From assembly GCF_011386835.1 (NCBI RefSeq), contig NC_088800.1, positions 19,768,572-19,832,571 on the forward strand: 64,000 bases of DNA, given 5' to 3'. The notes under the pieces were generated by a model. That model ran no database searches, had not been told where the DNA came from, and was given only the letters and a program-made list of their open reading frames with translations. Positions 11,924-24,343 of this stretch are shown here, piece by piece. Positions within the stretch are counted from its first letter, which is position 1. Every line of letters starts with the position of its first letter. Source of the DNA: Chrysemys picta bellii. Taxonomy: Eukaryota > Chordata > Testudines > Emydidae. A program made the position numbers and the translations under genes.

Positions 11924-12107
11924 TACACCTCTACCCCGATATAATGCGACCCGATAGAACATATAACGCGGTAAAACAGCGCTTGGGGAGGGGGGAGAGC
12001 TGCGCACTCCGGTGGATCAAAGCAAGTTCGATATAACACGGTTTCACCTATAACACGGTAAGATTTTTTGGCTCTTGAGGACAGTGTTATATCGGGGTAG
12101 AGGTGTA
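11924..12107. mobile_element. Tc1/mariner-type MITE, TA target duplication
   Basis: Terminal inverted repeats CACCTCTACCCCGATATAA and TTATATCGGGGTAGAGGTG (one mismatch at the inner end) are flanked by TA on both sides (11924-11925 and 12106-12107). The interior has further half-palindromes such as ATATAACGCGGT and ATATAACACGGT. It has no coding capacity. It inserted into the L1/Tx1-like LINE and is therefore younger than it. Confidence 0.92.
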
Positions 12108-14378
12108 TGTGGAAGTTTTAAAATTACTGTCTGTATGATGGGAACTCTGTCTAAAATGTTATTTAAAGAAGAGATGCAATTATAATGGAGACCTAGCATT
12201 TGGCTAGGGGGGTCTCACTGCTTTTAACAAAGGGTAATATACTGAGTGAGAATAGACTTGGTACTTATGGGTGAGGTTATTAATGTCATAATGTTAATGT
12301 TAAGGGGATGAACAATTCAACAAAATGGAAAGGGGTATTCTGCTCACTGAAAAAGGATTTTCCTAGTATAATCTATTTACAAAAAACACACTTGAAGAAA
12401 AATGATAAACATCTGAATACTTCTTGGACACAGCTACCATATATCTCTCTAGTAGAAGAGAGGTGGCAATACTATTTGCTAAACATTTCCCTTTTACTCT
12501 TTTAGCATGATACAGAGGGCAGAATATATTTTAGTTAAAGGGTCTTTGAAAGGTAAACTTCTCACCTTAGATAATGTATATGTTCCCAATCAAGGGCAAA
12601 CACTTAGCTATTTTAGACACAAATATTATGAAAAGGGCAGTAAAGCCAAAAGGCTTTTAGCCGGAAAGTTTAAAAAAGGAACAGGATAAATCAGCCATTC
12701 TTCTGATTAGAAATACAAAGGAAGATTTAATAACTAGCATCAAATAGATTTCTGAAACATTTGCTAACTTTTTTCATATTTTATGCATTTCAAAACCCAA
12801 ATCCTGAACCTATAAATAGATATTTGAGAAGTGTGAAACTACTTTAGCTCTCAGAGGACAATGTGAGAGCTCTTGATAGGCAAATTGCTACAAAGGAAGT
12901 TGAAGTTGTAATTAAGAATTTAAAATCCAGTAAAACTCCAGGTTCCAATAGGTTTTCTGAGGAGTATTACAGAGCTCTAAAGCAAAGGTTGGTCCCTGTT
13001 TTAACAGAATTGTTTAATACTATATTGCAGAGGAACAAGATTTCAGATTCATGGAAAGAGGCAAAAATTGTGGTCGTTCCTAAAGAAGGAAAAGATCTTA
13101 CCAATTGTGCATCATACACAATTTCTTTAATTAATGTGGATGCTCAAATTTATGCCAAGGTGCTAGCAAACAGACTGAATGTCATCTTGCCCAAATTTGT
13201 TCATCCTGAACAATCTGGGTTCATTGCTGGCAGAGATCTATCAGATAATATCAGAACTCCAAATATGATCTATGTTGTTAATTGTTGCAAGTTTTACTGA
13301 GCGCTGGTTTCTTTGAACACTGTGAGAGAGCCTTTCACAGACTGCACTGTTAGTACCTCAGATAGATTTAGTAAGCTTTGGTTTTGGAAATCAGTTTTAT
13401 AGTAACATATCAGGCTTATATACTCTTCCCCGAGTGTCTGCTTTAGTTAATGGCCATAAAACTCCTCCTTTTAATTTGTCTAGGGGTACAAGACAGGGTT
13501 GACCATTATCCCTCCTGTTTGCTTTGACAATGGAGCCCTTTGCAATAAATGCAAATGGAGAAACAGCCCTTTGGTAAAAGGCATCAAAATGCTATTCAGA
13601 TTAGAACACAAAATAGCTTTGCATGCTGATTGATGTATTTTGTTATGTTTGTAGGATCCAGAAGCCTCATAAAAAACTATAGACCACTTAATTTTGGAAT
13701 TTGGGCAGGTATCAGGCTTCAAAATAAACTACTGTAAATCTGAAATCTTAGGAATTACTATTACCAAAGGGGTCAAAACAAACTGTTGTCAGCTACATAA
13801 ATTTAAATGGCTAAAGGAATCTTTAAAATATTTAGGAATAAATATTGTGGAGAAGCATAAAAACCTTTTTAAAGCAAATTACCCTCCAGTGTAGAATAAA
13901 AGTCTTGGAGGAAGTGGACAAATTTACCCTAATTTCATTTATCATCGTCATCAATTAAAAAATAGACCATCTGATAAAGACTGGAGCCCAAATATAGCTA
14001 TTTATAGTAATTGTTGGGTTAAAAAGAACTGTAGATCACTAAAAATAAAAAAAGAATCACCCATTCACCCAGACCGCCTTAGCAGCTTTGGTCAATTTTT
14101 TAAAATTCTTGTTACCCAGGCTCCAATCCTTAGCTACTTTAATTAATAATCAGGAATTTATCCTAGGAAATATCAAAATGATTATTCATTTTGGGTAAGA
14201 GCTGGGATTATTCAATTTGGATATTTGTTCCTTCATCCTGACTTTGAAATCATACCAAAGAGATATGTAGTAATGTAAATAATGTAAAGATCCTGTATTT
14301 TCAATTTTTGCAAGTCCAATATTTTATTTTGAAATCTGGATCCAAGGTGGTTCTATTTAGATCTTTTAAAATGGAGAT

Positions 14379-14394
14379 TATATATATATATATA
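14379..14394. repeat. (TA)n microsatellite
   Basis: About eight TA units within the 3' part of the decayed LINE. Confidence 0.85.
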
Positions 14395-17300
14395 AGTTCT
14401 GAGATATATACAGTTTTGTTTGAAAAAGATGTTAAGAAAACAACCCAAATGAAAAGATGGGAGAGGGAATTTGGACAAAGAAATTGAGCTGGATGAGTGG
14501 GTCTCTATATGGGAAAGGGGAGATATATTTTTTTCAATTTGTATAGCTCAAAGAAAATGTTGATAAATTACTGTTTAGATGGCATTTGACTCCAGTTAAG
14601 ATTGATCATATATTTTTCTACTAGGGAGGCATTCTGTTAGAGGGGTTGCAGGGAAAGGAGAATGTACTTTTACATGTGGTGGTTCTGCCCAGGAATTAGA
14701 GGGTTTGGGCTGGAAATTATGAAAGAGATTCATTTTATGACAGAATGCCACCTTTGTAGAGATCCCGTGACCTACTTATTTAGTGCTCCAGTAAAGGATC
14801 TACCTTTTAAACAGATCAACACACGTATTTCTTTTTTATAGTAACCGGCTAGATTTTGTATTGCATATTATTGGGAAAATGTGATGACGATTCCTATGGA
14901 ACTGCAGTATAGTAAAGTATGGACTGTCCTTTTAAAGGAAAAGCTTTCACACTAAGTATGATGTACACAAGAGAAGCACCAAAAAGAGGATAGGTATTTT
15001 GAAATTTGGTCACCCTTTTAGCGTACTCAGAGAAGAAGGGCTCTCAAGCCAGCAAGCCAGAATCTTTAGTCAGGTTCTTTGAATATTAACCTGATCCTGA
15101 TGAAGTAATAAAGTATGATGTAGTATGATAATGTTAATAACTTAATAAAAAGTTTCAAAAAAGAGCCCTGAACTTCCAGGTGATCAAAATCTGATCCCAG
15201 GTTTGGGTTCATATCTGAATTCTACAAATGACTCCTATCTTTATTGTGAACTACATCAAAATACCAGATCCAAACACATCCCCAGTTTAACGTATTTGAT
15301 TATTTTTTTAGTCTCTTGGTTCTCTATCTCAGGTGTTTTTTAAGTAGCTTGTAGCCCTCCACTGAGGGAGACTGCTGTAAACAATAGGCTGTAGAAGAAG
15401 GGTTTCCTTTAAAGCAATAATTCTCACACTCATCTTTGGAGCATTGGTGGCCTACAGAGCTCTTGCTTGTGATTGATTGAGAATTATGCAATGAACAAAC
15501 TGGGATAGGAGGTGATCCACCAAGTTATCCAGAGAATGAAAATTTTGGAGAATCCTTCTTGTAGATCCTCCTCGGTCTTTCTTTTCCTTGTCTTTCTTTC
15601 TTTGACAGTTAACTCCTTTATTTACTTCTGTTCTACATGAAGTTTTCCAATTGCATGACCAATACCCATAGATATGCTGATCCAGGATTTTTAAAAACTA
15701 ACTGTGATAACAAGGATTTATCTTCATGATGCTGTAGTTTTTAACCGTTGTATTGTATTTTTTGTACCATGATCTCAGTCTGACTTATCTGTAACTTGTT
15801 CTGATTTTATGGGCAGGCAGAGATCCAGGCATCCTGAGCTCTCCTGAGGCTGCTTTGTGCCCCAACACTAGTGCAGAGTGGCCCTAAATATGTTCACAGA
15901 AGGATCATCTCAGGGCAGGTAGAGCTGGCATAGTGGTTCCTAAACCATTCTTCCATTCTGCCAGTATGGGAGTTGGGCTGGAGAAGGAGCCATGTTTGAA
16001 GTGTCCCTCCCTATGCCTTTCTGATGTTTTAGAGTAGCTGCTATCTGGTGCAAGTTAGAGCAGCCTTCTAGTTGTTATGTCTCGGAACCAGCCTAATGCA
16101 TAGTCACCCCAGGTTTGGGAGTCCACACAGGTAACATAAAGGAATCTTTATGCCTCATTTTCATGCATTGCACTTTATGCTCCTTGGTTGTAGCTAAGGA
16201 CCTTGGCCATAACTGTCTAAATCTCCCAATATGTTTTCTTTCTGAATCATTTGGATGGTACTGTGATATTCCAGTAATCTTTTCTTCGACAGTTGGGTAA
16301 TACACTGAATTGTCAAGTATTTCTCAACTGCAAATCCACCAGTATGTATTTCCAAACAATGCTTTTTGTAATTAAGCTCTTCTTCAAGTTTACTTTACTT
16401 TGCTTATATTATCTTGTTGGGCAATCATTCTTTGGAACATAATAAAATAAATCTAAACTACTGTTCTTGTAAGGGAAAACTAAACAATATTTAACATGCC
16501 ATTTTTGCCTTATGGTCATACTTATGTAATTTCAATAAGTAAACTGAGAGAACACGAATGCACCCAGATCAAAAGAACCATGGAAAGCACGTTGTCCTGT
16601 GTGAGTGTTGCGACAATATATTTTATTCAGAATGCTCTGAGTATGCAGAAAACTAAATAAAACATAAATACTGAAAGACCTCATATTGAAGGAAGCATCT
16701 TAGCCAAGTGTGTAACTTTACTCATGTGAAGAGTCTCACACAGGTCAACAGGACTATTCATAAAGATAAGCATATCTGTAGGAATTAGCAGGATCTTGGC
16801 CTCAATTTGTGCAGTGCTCAGGACATTGGGATCCTGATCCTGAATGGGACCTCCTAGGAGCTACTGTAATAAAACTATGAATAAGAGTGAGAGCGGAAAG
16901 CCTTCGAAAATAGGTGAAACGTGCTGCCGATTATATTTGCCTTGATACTTCTGTGTCCAGCCGCCTAAGAGGTTAGATATGAGTTGGATAGACAGCGCTT
17001 TCCCTTGCTTACTCTGCGTGTATAGGAATGGGTAATATATAGAAACTACTGTAGACTTTGTTTAATTTTTCCCCTTGAACATATACATCTCAAGTCTGCT
17101 CCTGCTCCCACTGAAGGCAATGGCAAAACTCCCCAAAGGATTTCAGTAGACACTCTGGTATTTAACTTGGTGGATAGCTGGATATCCAGGTTCAGCTAGA
17201 ATTAAGCCATGTATAAACCACCCCTGCATTTGTTGTTGCCCTTCCCCTAACCTCTGTTTGTCTTTCTGTCCTCTGACACTGAACTTCTCAGGACAGGGGT

Positions 17301-19744
17301 TATCCTTTCTTGGATGTCTGAAAAGCAGGTAGCACCGTGAGGGTGCTGCCACAAACAAATAGCAAAGAATAAATACTAACGGAGCTAAACCAAAAATGAC
17401 ACTTTGGCATTTTACACATGAGGAAAAACTGACGGAGTCCCCATATTTACCTCTTTAGCTATTCTGCTACACATGTGTGATTCTTGACAACTCTTTCCAG
17501 GGCACAAGAAGCTATGGCAACAATTTCTTTCCAAGAAAAGTAATAAATAACGTGCCAATCCATTGACTGCAATAGGGTTAGGATTTTACCCAATGTTTTA
17601 AACATCCACCTGTCTATTACTACTACAACTTTACTACAACTGAAAGAATGTTAACAAGCTTCCCTCCCCCCATCCCATGCTATTTGTTTGCTTGTTGCAG
17701 TTCAGTCTAGGTAGTGAAATTGCTCTGTGTACTTTTGTTTGAAGTCATTTTCACTTCTGATTGCTATGCACTAGCTCAAGGGTCTTGAGTTTGGGTTCAC
17801 AAACCTTAGAAAAGAATCTTTAAATAACCAGTCTGTTTTTTTAATGGATTTTAAAGGAAATTATGAAAAATACTCCTTACTTTTTTCTCAGAGTTGACTG
17901 GAAATATGTGTGTGCTTTTACAAAACCCAAATGTTGGTCCTAAACTAAGTTGACAGGGTCACTTTAAAATATGTGATGACATAAGGATATGGTTTAAAAT
18001 GCTGCTAATTACATCCAGACTGAGTGGGGCTGTGGAAAATTTCAATTTTCTGGAGAAGGGTTTGATTTGGATGGCCCAAATGCTAGTTGCAAAGGACTGT
18101 AACCCCTTTAAGCAGCTGAGAGAAGAGTTTACATTGGAAAGGAAAGACTTCTATATGTGTTTAGAATGAAGCCATGATCTAAATAACAGGTTCTGTATGG
18201 AATAAAATAATAGAGCCTAATAGTGATGTCTTTAGCAGAGAATGAATGGAAGAATAGAAGAAAATATCTACTAAAAAGCAAATGTCCAAGCTTAACAGTA
18301 TGTGCATTGCAGATCAAATACAGATGGGGGAGAGAGCTTAGAGGAGGTTTTAACAACGAAGGATTGGCAAGGGTGATTTTTCAGTGATTTACAGTTATCT
18401 ATCCTCTCCATCCTGATGGAAGAATTTTCTGTACACCAAATACACCACAATAATAAGCTAAATACTCCCTTCACCGATATCCCTACCCTGCAGAAGGGAA
18501 TGTAGTCTGATAGCTAATCACACAAAGATATTCTCGTCCATGGTCTTGTGAGTTTGTAAACATGCTTTGAGCCAAGATGTACGGGTATACAAAGACATTT
18601 CTACTGTGAAGACATATTCTACTCCTCATCACCATAGAATTGAAAGAAAAGATTACAACTTTCTTAATAGCACCTAAGAAATATGTAACTATTAAGTGTG
18701 TAACTAATGCCCACAGCATGCATCCTGTTTAATTACTGTAAAGGAGATTATTAGCCAGGTGATTTTCTGCATACAAGTGGAGCTGTACTTAGAAAGTTAG
18801 GTTCCTATAGAGAACCTTTATGCAGGACAAGTAGCAAGTGAAAAATGAACCTGGTTACGCCACAAGTCCTACCTTAATACTGTGTGTATCTTATGAAACT
18901 ACTGGGAGGATTATGTAGCAGCCACAGTATGTGCTGTATCTGAGCAAGAGCTGTATAGTGTACTATGAACAAGTTCTCTTCTTCTGCCCCATTCTCGGTA
19001 CTGGATATATTTTAACAACCCAAAAAAAGTTAAAACTAACGAGGGATTTTAGGGTTACTATTAAATAGCTACATTAGCTGGATATGTCTGTAGTTCTGCA
19101 GAGCAGAGCAGATTAGATTGGGGCAGTTGCATTTGCATTCATAAATCTCCAAAAGAAACTACCACTTCCAGGAAGACTTGGAGGATGTCTGGTACAGGCT
19201 GTCTTCTTCTGATGCTGTGAAAGATGGCTGATTTCCTGAACCAAAAACACTCCTTATAGGATTTCTGTTTTTTATCTCCCCAAAATTATGTTGTCATCTG
19301 TTATAGTCAGCGCTCTATGTATGTTGCTGCTCTGATCTGAGTTTCCATATATGACGATATATGCAGCACAGTATAACATGTCAATGCAAGAGCACGCATG
19401 ATGTGGCATAACACATTAGAATATACATTTTATCACAAAATGGTCATTTTTAGATTACTGTATTTCATATTACAGTTAGATACATTGGTGTATATTATAT
19501 TACCCAGTGGCTTTAGGGCCTTGGTATGGGCTATTAGTTGTAGGTTCAGCACCTTGGAAGAATATTTCCATGGTATTTTTAGGAGGGAGTTTGCCCACCC
19601 TAACCTATGATTTCCCTACTGAAGCAATTGTTATGTCCTGTTAAATAGATTATAGGTGGACCTATGTTTCTTCCCTAATTCTTTAGTCTGTGATATGGTT
19701 GTTTGTCTCAGTGCATAAAGCTCTTATATAAATTCTATTACCCC

Positions 19745-20695
19745 ATTCTGTTACATGACCAGTCATGGCTAATGGTCAGAGTAGGAAGCATGCCTAACGG
19801 TTAGGGCAGGAGTTGGTAGCCAGGAATTGAAGCCCAGGGTCAGAACCAGAGTCAGAGACCAGATGTCAGAGCCAAGAGTCACAGCTTAAGTCAGAGGTCA
19901 GGAATCAGAACCCAGGGTCAGAACCAGGTTACCTGGAGTGGGACAAGGCAGGAGTGGGGTGGTACAGGGAAGAAACAGAACTAGAACAAGTCCTGGGAAC
20001 AAGCAGGCACAGGAGCTATCACACCCATGTAGGGTTGCCAGGCATCTGGTTTTCAACCGCAACGACCATCGAAAAGAGACCCTGCTGACCAGGCCGTTAA
20101 AAGTCCAGTTGCGATGCAGGCATGTTACTGCTTCCGGGAACCACCTGAGATGAGCGCCACCCGGACACTGCACCCCAACCCTCTACCCCAGCCCCCTCCC
20201 GCACCCAAACTCCCTCCCGGCACCCACACCCCCTCCACACCCCAACCCCCTGCCCCAGCCCAGAGCCCCCTCCTGCACCCCAAACCCCTCATCCCCAGAG
20301 CCCGCACCCCCCACCCGAGCCCTCACCTTCCTGCACCCCTGCCCCAGACCAGTGAAAATGAGTGAGTGAGCGAGGGTGGGGGAAAGCGAGCAATGGAGGG
20401 GGGATGGAGTGAGCGGGGGTGGGGCCTCAAAGAAGGGGTGGGGCAGGGGCGTGGTCTCATGGAAGGGGCGGTGTTCAGTTTTCTGCAAATAGGAAGTTAG
20501 CAAATAGTTTTCTGCAAATGGGAAGTTCCTATATGCATGAGCAAGTGCTTTGAGTGGCTGCTGGGCTTAGGAACCAGTCTGCTGACTCTTTCAGTCAATC
20601 AGGCGGTGTAGCTAATCAGGTAGCCTACTACAGGTCAGCTGTGTTCGTTAGGTTGCCCAGAGTCTGACTTTGCTGCAGGCCCTGATTCCTGACAA
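19745..20695. repeat. Medium-copy repeat with GTCAGA-type imperfect tandem units, split by a GC-rich element
   Basis: At 19778-19935 short units such as GTCAGAACCAGAGTCAGAGACC and CAGGAATCAGAACCCAGGGTCAG repeat imperfectly. After the GC-rich insertion the flank resumes at about 20530 and ends near CTGCAGGCCCTGATTCCTGACA (about 20695). The layout suggests an LTR or similar interspersed repeat, but I could not find target duplications, so the class is open. Confidence 0.4.
20033..20530. mobile_element. GC-rich interspersed repeat beginning TAGGGTTGCCAGG
   Basis: The start TAGGGTTGCCAGGCATCTGGTTTTC is a repeat head I recognise from turtle DNA, and AGTTAGCAA near 20500 resembles an eroded complementary end (TTGCCAACCCTA-like). 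The body is a C-rich tract of CCCCTCCC/CACCCC words (20170-20345) and then a G-rich part. TTTTCTGCAAAT(A/G)GGAAGTT occurs twice in tandem near 20478 and 20508. The right border is uncertain. Confidence 0.5.
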
Positions 20696-21697
20696 ATTCA
20701 ATCTCTCCTCACTAAAGCCTGGGATGTCTGCATAAATTCTTCCAATTTCTGCCTACACACTTTTCCAGTACTAAGAGCTGCACATGCACGCAATGAAATT
20801 TTCATATACCAAGAATCTTTGTTCAAATGTATTTCATATATAAATATTCTTTCTCGGTAGTGGACTCCACCACCTATGTGTGGCAGGGGGAGTGCTGGAA
20901 AAGTATTCTTGCAGAGGCACGTGAGCCATTTTGTGTGTGTACTAGTGAACACCAGTTTGAGATGAAACTGAAAAATAACCCCAAAATCTAAAATCAAGTA
21001 ATCTGGTTTCAGAGTTTGATAGAAAGCACTTTATTCTAATGCTAAATGATTGTTCCTTTGAGAAATATAGCATGCCACCATTTTAGTATAATACCACATT
21101 TCCGTAAACTCATTCTCTGACTCACTGTCTCTACATATATTTCATCTTTCATAGAGGGCTCTCTGAGGCACAGTGCCTCCTGGAGTGGGGCAACTTACGC
21201 TCAAATTTGTGCCTAAGGGCACCATCTAACCTCACTGGGCGAACTCCCTTGAGTCAGGCGAGCAGGATGGAGTCCCAGATGATTATCTTCTGTGCCATAT
21301 TGATTTCCTATATCATACTAATTTAAACCATGCCTGTGTTGGATTTTTGGTTTAGCTGTAATGATTCTCTCCTCTCTGTACACTTACAAACACTTCCATT
21401 GTGTTCTTTATTTATATCATACCGTAATGACTTTTTTGTGTGACTCAAATATAGAAGCTATTCACTGCTGTTTTCTTTTGTTTGGGATTTTTTTTATAGT
21501 CATTCCCTGCTTGTGTACAGCTTTGCATTAATATCACACCTTTTAAGCAAAATATTGGCTCAGCACTGAATAGATTTGTTTAGAATGTTCTTACTAGAAA
21601 TATCCTGCCGCATGTGTCAGCTCGGTCTGGGTAACCTCACAGAGTGCAGTCTGCCACTGAACCGACAGTGTACATTTAGGCAAACACATGTTTAAGT

Positions 21698-21903
21698 ATC
21701 AGAGGGGTAGCCGTGTTAGTCTGAATCTGTAAAAAGCAACAGAGGGTCCTGTGGCACCTTTAAGACTAACAGAAGTATTGGGAGCATAAGCTTTCGTGGG
21801 TAAGAACCTCACTTCTTCAGATGCAAGTGAGGTTCTTACTCACGAAAGCTTATGCTCCCAATACTTCTGTTAGTCTTAAAGGTGCCACAGGACCCTCTGT
21901 TGC
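21698..21903. mobile_element. Fold-back element with near-perfect 78-bp arms, 9-bp duplication TGTTTAAGT
   Basis: A short head (ATCAGAGGGGTAGCCGTGTTAGTCTG) precedes two inverted arms (21736-21813 and 21826-21903). They differ at about one position and are separated by a 12-nt loop. The arms carry AAGCTTTCGTGGGTAAGAAC and its complement. The element is flanked by tgtttaagt at 21689-21697 and 21904-21912. It is non-coding and resembles a copy at 44518-45046. The 9-bp duplication is longer than the usual hAT 8 bp, so LINE-mediated insertion is possible. Confidence 0.85.
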
Positions 21904-23324
21904 TGTTTAAGTTTGTGCATCTACATTAGTTATTAATGTACAGCTTCCATATTACCAGTTAAATTGTGGGGGTCACAAAGTTTCAGTGAATTGCACCATA
22001 TTAACCCCATGTAACCCAACGAGCGTGTATGATCTGCTTTGATGTGAATGATATGTAAGGAAGAGTTCTAGGCTGCAGAAACACAACTGATGTAAGATGA
22101 GGGAGCAATGGGGAAAGGATTTTACTGTAGTCAACTAGCTTAGGGCCAGAGCTTGGTCCCACTGATGTCACTGGGACTTTTGTCATTGTGTTCAGTGGGA
22201 CCAAGGTTTGACTCATAATGCTCAGCCCTGCAAGGCGCTGGGCTTCCTTTGAAGTGATCCATGCACTCAGCTCCCACTGGGGCTTGGCGTTCAGGACCTT
22301 ACAGGATTGAGCCATAAGAATTAAATTCACCCTTGTGCATAGGACCAGCACCAGCTCCCTGCACCACTGAAATCCTGTCTTGAGGCTTTAAGTGGGACTT
22401 AAGTGATACATATTCCTTGTGTTGCTCTCCCACCCCACTGCCACATGGTGGGAATTTAACCTTAAAAGGCCCAGTCTAGCTCCATTGAAGTCAATGGAAA
22501 AACTCCCATTGACTTAGTGGCAACAGGATTGGGCACTATATAGATGATAGTTTATCGCCTGATTCTGAAAACATGTATTTATTGAGCACTGTACCTACTA
22601 CTGTGAATGCTGGCTGGATCAGACCCTTAAAAATCTACAGTGATAGCCCTTAGACTGTTTCACAATATGTCCTTGCCTCTTCGTCAACAAGCGCAGTTCT
22701 CTCACATACGAAGCCAGGAAAAACAAAGCTTCCTCTCCTAATGCCGCTGTCTTGTTTTTGGTTTTTCCACCTCATGTGTGAGTGGAGTTGAGGTTGTCAC
22801 TTCATTGGTTGTGGTCAATTCCACACCTTTTTCAGAGTAAACAGCACGAAAACTTGTGTAAGCAGTATCCCAGCCAAGGCTTTTATAAACCAAACTTTAA
22901 TTTGTTATCCTTTTGGCATCCATGAATGTGTTTGTGTGACCCTGTGGGCTGGCTGTGGAAAGATGCACTATAAAAAAGTTAACAGCAGAATGTTTCATCT
23001 GGTAGCATTCTGTGTCAGTTACAAAAAACACAGATCCAGCCCTGTCACCCTTCCTCATGCAAGTACTCCCCCTGAGGTCTCTCACTGGGACTATTTGTGT
23101 CAATAAAGTCTACTCACGGGAGTAAAGGGCTTCAGGATTGGGTCCTTGGGCTGGGATTTCTAAGGTGCCTAATGGAGTTGGGCACTCCAGTCCTATTGAC
23201 TTCCATTGGGAGTTAGCTGCTGAAATACCCTTTGTGCCTTTGGAACTCTCCCCTTTATTCCACAAACAACAATCCAACAAATATGAATTGGGAAAAATAA
23301 CAATTTTCCTTTATTTTTACTTAG

Positions 23325-23554
23325 GAATTCGCTACAAGGATCTAGTTGTGGGTATCCCCAAAGAAACATACAAAAATGAGAAGCGAGTGGCACTCTCTCC
23401 TGCTGGTGTCCAGGCCTTAGTTAAACAAGGCTTTAATGTGCAAGTGGAACATGGAGCTGGTGAAGAAGCAAAGTTTTCTGATGAGCAATACAAAGCGGCT
23501 GGAGCAGAAATCAATGACTTGAAAACTGTATTTGGCTCAGATATTGTTTTAAAG
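23325..23554 (+). CDS. NNT: NNT exon 3: start of dI (residues 47-123)
   Basis: The exon encodes [13 protein letters not shown]...[13 protein letters not shown], the N-terminal alanine dehydrogenase/PNT-type subdomain of dI, in the matrix. It starts in phase 1 after TTTTTACTTAG and completes the split glycine. It ends in phase 0 at AAG|GCAAGT, a GC donor instead of GT. Reading on past that point leaves homology immediately (ASLASD), while the next exon resumes with VRAP exactly where the human protein does, so the GC donor is needed. Confidence 0.95.
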
Positions 23555-24343
23555 GCAAGTTTAGCATCTGACATGAATCATATATATTTATTCCAATGAC
23601 AGTATGCAAAAGTCAGAAGAGAGACACTCTTGATTTTAAGAAAATCAGAATTTCAGCATGAAATCAAATCAATAGAATAACTTATCTATGGCATTAAATC
23701 GTCTGATAAACAGAACCTTATATGTGTCCAGTAATATAGCTGGTACGATATTTGTATCAACTTTTGCAGCAGCTTTTGCAGCAATAACTGCTTCACACCT
23801 ATTAGGCATGTATTGTATTTCTGTTTTTTGATGGGAGAGTTAAGTTTCTGATATTGCTCGATATATACCCCAGTTCACATCAGTTGTGGTATGATTGTTG
23901 GCGTTCTGTTCCATCCCAGATAATGTAAATCACTTACTTGCTCAATGGGATGAAGGGTATTTGACATAAATGCATTTAACCCATTTTTGTCTACTACCAT
24001 TGATCTAAAGCCCTGGTTCTTCATCAGGATCTGCTACCTCTAGACCAGTGTTTCTCAGCCTTTTTGATACCAGGGACCACCTTGCTGCCTTCCTAAACTG
24101 TGTCAGGGAGATCTCAGGGACCAGCATCGGTCCATGGACTGGTTGTTGAGAAACACTGCTCTAGAAAATAGGACTCCACAAGGGCACAGGGATCTGCATT
24201 AGGGACATGGGGGCCTAAGACAAAAGATTCAATGTGTTTTATTAATACTAAATTCAGTTTCCAAAAGCTTAATTTAAATCATCAGACTGAACTTCTTTTA
24301 ATCAAAAAGGTAAAATGTGTGGTATGTTTTGTGTCTGTCTAAG
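23555..24343 (+). other. NNT: Intron after exon 3, non-canonical GC-AG
   Basis: The donor is AAG|GCAAGT, matching the strong consensus seen in GC-type introns, and the acceptor is GTCTGTCTAAG. The 789-bp intron contains one hAT MITE (24046-24158) and otherwise nothing recognisable. Confidence 0.9.
24046..24158. mobile_element. Short hAT MITE, target duplication CTCTAGA(C/A)
   Basis: The 113-bp element begins CAGTGTTTCTCAGCC and ends with the complement, GGTTGTTGAGAAACACTG. The flanks are ctctagac (24038-24045) and ctctagaa (24159-24166), 7 of 8 identical. It is non-coding and shares the CAGTGTTTC start with the larger element at 60418. Confidence 0.88.

Larger units (their letters stand above)
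10160..15165 (+). mobile_element. Decayed L1/Tx1-like LINE
   Basis: The plus-strand pieces occur in L1-clade order. An ORF1-like coiled coil at 10351-10566 (LIEIKKVNKKMREEIQ...) is followed by an ENREYRNNMRIKG stretch (10603-10836) resembling the L1 ORF1 RRM. An endonuclease-like IIYLQKTHLKKNDK lies near 12308-12505. RT at 12863-13300 has SSKTPGSNRF, SDSWKEAKIVVVPKEGKDL, SLINVDAQIYAKVLANRL and HPEQSGFIAGR. Near 13480 is GTRQG followed by a stop, and at 13694-13894 is GFKINYCKSEILG. Stops and shifts split it throughout. A mariner MITE interrupts it. The 3' end near 15165 is A-rich; both edges are approximate. Confidence 0.8.
510..23324 (+). other. NNT: Intron after exon 2 (22.8 kb), GT-AG
   Basis: This is by far the largest intron in the window and its most repeat-rich one; the elements are listed separately. 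Nothing recognisable was seen in 510-1110, 1640-2890, 5850-6520, 8290-8780, 8990-10160, 15170-19740, 20700-21685 and 21915-23320 beyond short motifs. Examples of these are SINE/MITE-like scraps around 16700-16870 and 22130-22520 with the recurring ATTGAAGTCAATGG motif. The acceptor is TTTATTTTTACTTAG at 23324. No host exon, RNA gene or antisense gene was detected. Confidence 0.85.

Noticed and set aside
15165..19740. Short open frames in the middle of the large intron as possible extra exons
   Set aside because: None matches NNT or another known protein, and the reading frame from exon 2 to exon 3 joins without them.
23555..23599. Continuation of exon 3 past the GC donor (ASLASDMNH...)
   Set aside because: Homology stops exactly at the GC donor and resumes in exon 4; the extension ends at a stop.
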